Shown: positions 6,201 through 7,439 of the stretch, piece by piece
Layout: every line of letters starts with the position of its first letter
Numbering within the stretch: position 1 is the first letter of the stretch
NCBI GenBank assembly: GCA_031290205.1
Contig: JAITNZ010000216.1
Coordinates: forward strand, 1 to 7,439
Direction of reading: 5' to 3'
Length of the DNA: 7,439 bases
DNA from: Spirochaetaceae bacterium
Lineage (GTDB): Bacteria; Spirochaetota; Spirochaetia; Treponematales; Breznakiellaceae
Position numbers and translations under genes: made by a program
Notes under the pieces: generated by a model
Databases searched by the model: none
Told to the model about the DNA's origin: nothing
Seen by the model: the letters and a program-made list of their open reading frames with translations, nothing else

Positions 6201-6914
6201 CGCCGGCGCACGCAACACATCCCAGAGGTTCTGCCCATCGGGTCCGAAAACAGGGAGCCCGGCAAAAAACCGCTGTAACTCCTCGATTGCCTGCGTATAG
6301 CGCGTCGTCTCTTTCAAAGCCATATCGTCAAAGAGGAAGAAAAACGGGCGGAACGCGGGATTGAGGTTCGCTATCGCCAGGAGGAGCAGCTCTTCCAGCG
6401 CCATCGCCTTGTGAGACGCCCCCGCCTCCCCCCCCTCAAGATATTTTGCCGCCCCCGTCTCCCCCATGTAGACGGCTTTGGGCGGGAAAAGCCCGCAAAA
6501 TGATTCGAGGAGCTGATTGAGGGCGCCGTCGAGCGGCGCATCAAGCGTTTGCACCGCCTTTTCGAAGACATCAGGCTGAATGTGGCGCTTGTAGAGCAGG
6601 ACGAGGTGGTGGAGAATCTCGTCGATAAGCCCCATCGCGTTCAGCTGCCCCGCCTTGACCGCCCTGCCCTCACCCTTAGTCAGTTCGAGCGAAGAGTTGA
6701 GTTTTAAGGCAAGCTCGCGCACCTGCCTAAAATCGGCAATAATCACATTACCGCTTGTCTGGAAGAGCGCCCCCTCAAGCGCACATGCCGAGCGCACACC
6801 CTTATTGATATGAAACTCGAATGAAGGAAAATTTTTCTCCCCATCCCCCCCATCCCCCTTGAACTGAGTCAGTGCAACCCGCAGACACAGCGGTTTCGAT
6901 TTTTCGGCGCGCAT
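3210..6914 (-). CDS. Large GH13-type alpha-amylase family enzyme with extra domains and a basic tail
   Basis: This 1234-residue protein has no signal peptide, so it is probably cytoplasmic and acts on alpha-glucans such as glycogen or maltodextrins. The GH13 (beta/alpha)8 barrel spans about residues 290-750. Region I is DMVPNH (D421, H426), region II VRFDAAM (nucleophile D541), region III LLAEAF (acid/base E606). Region IV reads NNPDED (D667), an N-x-P-D form instead of the usual NHD; GlgE-type maltosyltransferases have a similar NTPD. A beta-rich domain follows (about 760-870), then a mostly helical region (870-1181) and a Lys/Ala/Pro tail (1182-1234). The first 290 residues are helical and not recognised. 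The start is set by AGGAG six bases upstream of ATG 6914. It is a single gene convergent with the exporter. Exact reaction (hydrolase or glucanotransferase) cannot be told from sequence alone. Confidence 0.88.
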   Translation of the reverse strand: MRAEKSKPLCLRVALTQFKGDGGDGEKNFPSFEFHINKGVRSACALEGALFQTSGNVIIADFRQVRELALKLNSSLELTKGEGRAVKAGQLNAMGLIDEILHHLVLLYKRHIQPDVFEKAVQTLDAPLDGALNQLLESFCGLFPPKAVYMGETGAAKYLEGGEAGASHKAMALEELLLLAIANLNPAFRPFFFLFDDMALKETTRYTQAIEELQRFFAGLPVFGPDGQNLWDVLRAPALACPDDLAGQLRWMREHWGLLLEPFFSRLLTGIDVIAEEEKPQWGGAPGPTEVYDFGYLQNEYEQFSHDEVWMPRTVLLAKSILVWLSQLSGTYKREITKLDQIPDAELDELARRGFTGLWLIGLWERSAASRTIKQWKGNPEAAASAYSLYDYDIAAELGGWGALCELRERCARRGIRLGSDMVPNHTGLDSKWIFEHPDRFLQLDYPPYPQYQYSSGNLSTRDEIVVQIEDRYFNNSDCAVVFHHYDRRNGRHRYIYHGNDGTSMPWNDTAQIDFLNPEAREAVIRTIVGVCQQFPIVRFDAAMTLAKRHIQRLWYPEPGSGGDIASRAEHALSTEEFNRRIPHEFWREVVDRCAAEAPHTLLLAEAFWMMEGYFVRTLGMHRVYNSAFMNMLKKEENAKYRATIKNTLEFDGEILKRFVNFMNNPDEDTAVAQFGKGDKYFGVCTLMVTMPGLPMFGHGQIEGFEEKYGMEYRRAYKDEAPDEELIGRHNREIFPLMKRRMIFSGSADFCLFDFYPSAGCVNENVFAYTNRCDNDRALVLFNNFWERTSGWIRGGAVAIPQKDGSYRQESLASSLLLHQDRTHFVLMREQRCDRWIIRSSNDLYEQGLFIILNGYEAQVYIDIYEVEDANCKSWARLHKHVNGAFMKAPEEALQDMILDEVYAPFWALFSKERLDDVHAILSSKSGANEDALKKALLDFVTASQRFLKEGDYEAFKPSKKCKELGAAEAVDSFCKNIERFAGAFAAVKRGRSAFAKDVCTYLDSGTELALFIYAYTVFQLLGALAGEGATGADAVSLTEHWHLDRKFREAAEANGVDGGKAYRVIEVAKALLRRVTLANLGGAADSFKAIWQQSGAHVTASSIILENSECDDFKRILGVNVWEGTTWFNKESFGEALFFGAVFALEYAKTDEPLAIIEKFRKAEPISGYRLDFLIDAVSDGASGGGAKKAAKPAAEKTAAPKAAAPAAEKKAPAKSASEKKPAGEKKATVKKK
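3213..3371 (-). other. Lys/Ala/Pro-rich tail of the amylase
   Basis: Residues 1182-1234 begin with a Gly/Ser linker and consist almost entirely of K, A, P, E and S in AAEK/APA-like repeats, ending in KKK. Such tails resemble histone H1-like or ribosomal-protein extensions and are presumably disordered and strongly basic. They could bind nucleic acid, polyphosphate or acidic surfaces. The tail is part of the amylase reading frame with no frameshift in it. Confidence 0.85.
4526..4534 (-). repeat. G9 homopolymer in the amylase gene
   Basis: Nine C on the plus strand give G9 on the coding strand, near residue 794 (R-G-G-A-V) in the beta-rich domain after the barrel. A slip would remove the whole helical C-terminal part and the basic tail while leaving the catalytic barrel. 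Confidence 0.85.
6428..6435 (-). repeat. G8 homopolymer in the amylase gene
   Basis: Eight C on the plus strand give G8 on the coding strand, within the N-terminal helical region near residues 160-163. A one-base slip here would abolish the catalytic domain. Confidence 0.8.
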
Positions 6915-6920
6915 ATTATT

Positions 6921-6925
6921 CTCCT
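6921..6925 (-). promoter_or_regulatory. Ribosome binding site of the amylase
   Basis: The minus strand reads AGGAG, six bases before the ATG at 6914. This strong, well-spaced site fixes the start codon of the amylase. Confidence 0.8.
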
Positions 6926-6930
6926 AAATG

Positions 6931-6959
6931 ATTATCATATATAAAGAGAGATTTTACAA
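6931..6959 (-). promoter_or_regulatory. Promoter of the amylase gene
   Basis: On the minus strand TTGTAA (6959-6954) and GATAAT (6936-6931) are separated by 17 bases, 4/6 and 5/6 matches to the sigma-70 hexamers. Transcription would begin near 6924, at the Shine-Dalgarno itself, so the leader is very short. The AT-rich repeat copy 3 ends 12 bases upstream of the -35. Confidence 0.5.
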
Positions 6960-6971
6960 TACCTCGGCTAG

Positions 6972-6989
6972 ATTAATTATGAGGCAATG
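6972..6989 (+). repeat. AT-rich repeat, copy 3
   Basis: ATTAATTATGAGGCAATG is identical over 18 bases to part of copy 2 (98-115), almost 7 kb away. The GGGTTAC left half is absent; TCGGCTAG precedes it instead. Relative to the amylase promoter it points the opposite way from copy 2 relative to the exporter promoter. Confidence 0.65.
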
Positions 6990-7027
6990 GGGTGCGCGCG
7001 TGCGGCGTGCCCGAGAAAGCCTTCCCC

Positions 7028-7213
7028 TTATTGTAAGCCAAGCTCGGCATGAAAATATTTTAAGGGAGAATATCGGCAAAAAGCCGAAGGGGGAAGCTCC
7101 GGGTTATGTTTCCGCCGCGCAATTTCTTTTTTGTACAGGGCGATGTAGCGGGCAAATTGTTTTTGAATCTCGTATTCATGCCGTTTAAAAACGCCCCGAA
7201 AACAAGGCATCAT
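7028..7213 (-). CDS. Doubtful 61-codon ORF behind a good promoter
   Basis: The frame starts with two ATG codons and encodes a basic peptide (FKRHEYEIQKQF, then YKKEIARRKHN) of predicted helical character, followed by a Pro-containing stretch without clear structure. No Shine-Dalgarno is visible; an in-frame stop lies seven codons upstream. What favours it is a TTGACA promoter about 80 bases upstream on the same strand. The first 35 residues have the look of a short DNA- or RNA-binding helix or a fragment of one, but I do not recognise a family. The region may be a non-coding leader or a decayed gene. Confidence 0.22.
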   Translation of the reverse strand: MMPCFRGVFKRHEYEIQKQFARYIALYKKEIARRKHNPELPPSAFCRYSPLKYFHAELGLQ

Positions 7214-7270
7214 CGGTCGAGCTTTTTTTAGTTAGCCTGCTTGCGCTCTACAAGCACATCATCGTTTTAT

Positions 7271-7300
7271 ACTATATAACTATTCATGCGCTTTTGTCAA
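7271..7300 (-). promoter_or_regulatory. Minus-strand sigma-70 promoter
   Basis: The minus strand has a perfect TTGACA (7300-7295), an 18-base spacer and TATAGT (7276-7271), a 5/6 match. Transcription would start near 7264 and run toward the 61-codon ORF and then the amylase, giving a second, long-leader amylase transcript unless it terminates. Confidence 0.5.
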
Positions 7301-7439
7301 GACGGCAAGCCCCCCTCCCCCCCATATGCGTTCACTTATACCGAGCTGAAACTGCACAATTGCGGGGCTCTTTTGCGGCGGGAATCGGCGCACGCTTTGG
7401 TTAAATTATCAATGTTTATCATAAACTTGTCGAAGTTAA

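Larger units (their letters stand above)
6990..7439. other. Region without a convincing gene
   Basis: About 450 bases with no well-supported gene. It contains a compound inverted structure at 7018-7098: AGC-TTCCCC (7018-7027, one bulged C) faces GGGGAA-GCT (7090-7098), and a small TCGGC/GCCGA stem with an A5 loop sits inside at 7073-7087. Further right are a minus-strand promoter, a stem-loop TGCTTG/CAAGCA at 7238-7256 next to a T7 run, C6 and C7 tracts at 7310-7323, and a near-perfect palindrome GTTTAT-C-ATAAAC at 7414-7426. The palindrome overlaps a weak plus-strand promoter (TTGGTT, 17 bases, CATAAA at 7420-7425) that would read out of the window. An 86-codon plus-strand frame beginning in the amylase promoter has no ribosome site. 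Confidence 0.5.

Noticed and set aside
5049..6278. A 409-codon plus-strand open frame antisense to the amylase
   Set aside because: It lies wholly inside the GH13 gene, whose catalytic motifs are clear on the other strand. Its translation is rich in Arg and Pro with no recognisable motif, typical of an antisense shadow in GC-rich coding DNA.
6928..7188. An 86-codon plus-strand ORF starting inside the amylase promoter
   Set aside because: No Shine-Dalgarno or promoter fits, the start overlaps the amylase -10 box, and the peptide has no recognisable features. An internal ATG at 6979 belongs to the AT-rich repeat.
7028..7213. The 61-codon ORF as the peptide substrate of the exporter
   Set aside because: It has no double-glycine cleavage site, no Nif11-like leader and no small core region, and lies 4 kb from the exporter beyond the convergent amylase.

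Overview
The window is bacterial DNA of moderate GC content with AT-rich intergenic stretches. It looks like accessory chromosome from an anaerobic or host-associated bacterium. The long GH13-type protein with a Lys/Ala-rich tail, together with an NHLM/NHLP-type peptide export cassette, makes a termite-gut or related Treponema-like spirochete my best guess. That is an impression from family resemblance only. No rRNA, tRNA or other taxonomic marker is present.

Layout. (1) Positions 1-20, minus strand: the first six codons of a divergent gene with a strong Shine-Dalgarno; the rest lies outside the window. (2) Positions 21-168: a divergent control region with a TATAAT box for the leftward gene, a TTGACA-N17-TACTAT promoter for the rightward operon, and two copies of an AT-rich repeat (core TTAATTATGAGGCA). 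(3) Positions 169-2873, plus strand: a two-gene export operon. The first gene is a very short HlyD-like adaptor of the NHLP bacteriocin secretion type. The second overlaps it by ATGA and encodes a complete C39-peptidase/ABC exporter. (4) Positions 2874-3209: an intergenic region holding a MITE-like element with CTAG direct repeats, inverted ends and a duplicated left end. (5) Positions 3210-6914, minus strand: one 1234-residue cytoplasmic GH13-type alpha-glucan enzyme with large N- and C-terminal extensions and a basic tail. (6) Positions 6915-7439: the amylase promoter, a third copy of the AT-rich repeat, and a mostly non-coding stretch with another minus-strand promoter, hairpins and a doubtful 61-codon ORF.

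How the parts work together. The adaptor and exporter should form an inner-membrane machine. It would cleave a double-glycine-type leader from a ribosomally made peptide and pump the core out. No precursor peptide, modification enzyme or second NHLM ABC protein is visible here, so this cassette is either reduced or completed elsewhere. The GH13 gene is convergent and is probably an independent glucan-metabolism gene. The only visible link between the two halves is the shared AT-rich repeat next to each promoter region.
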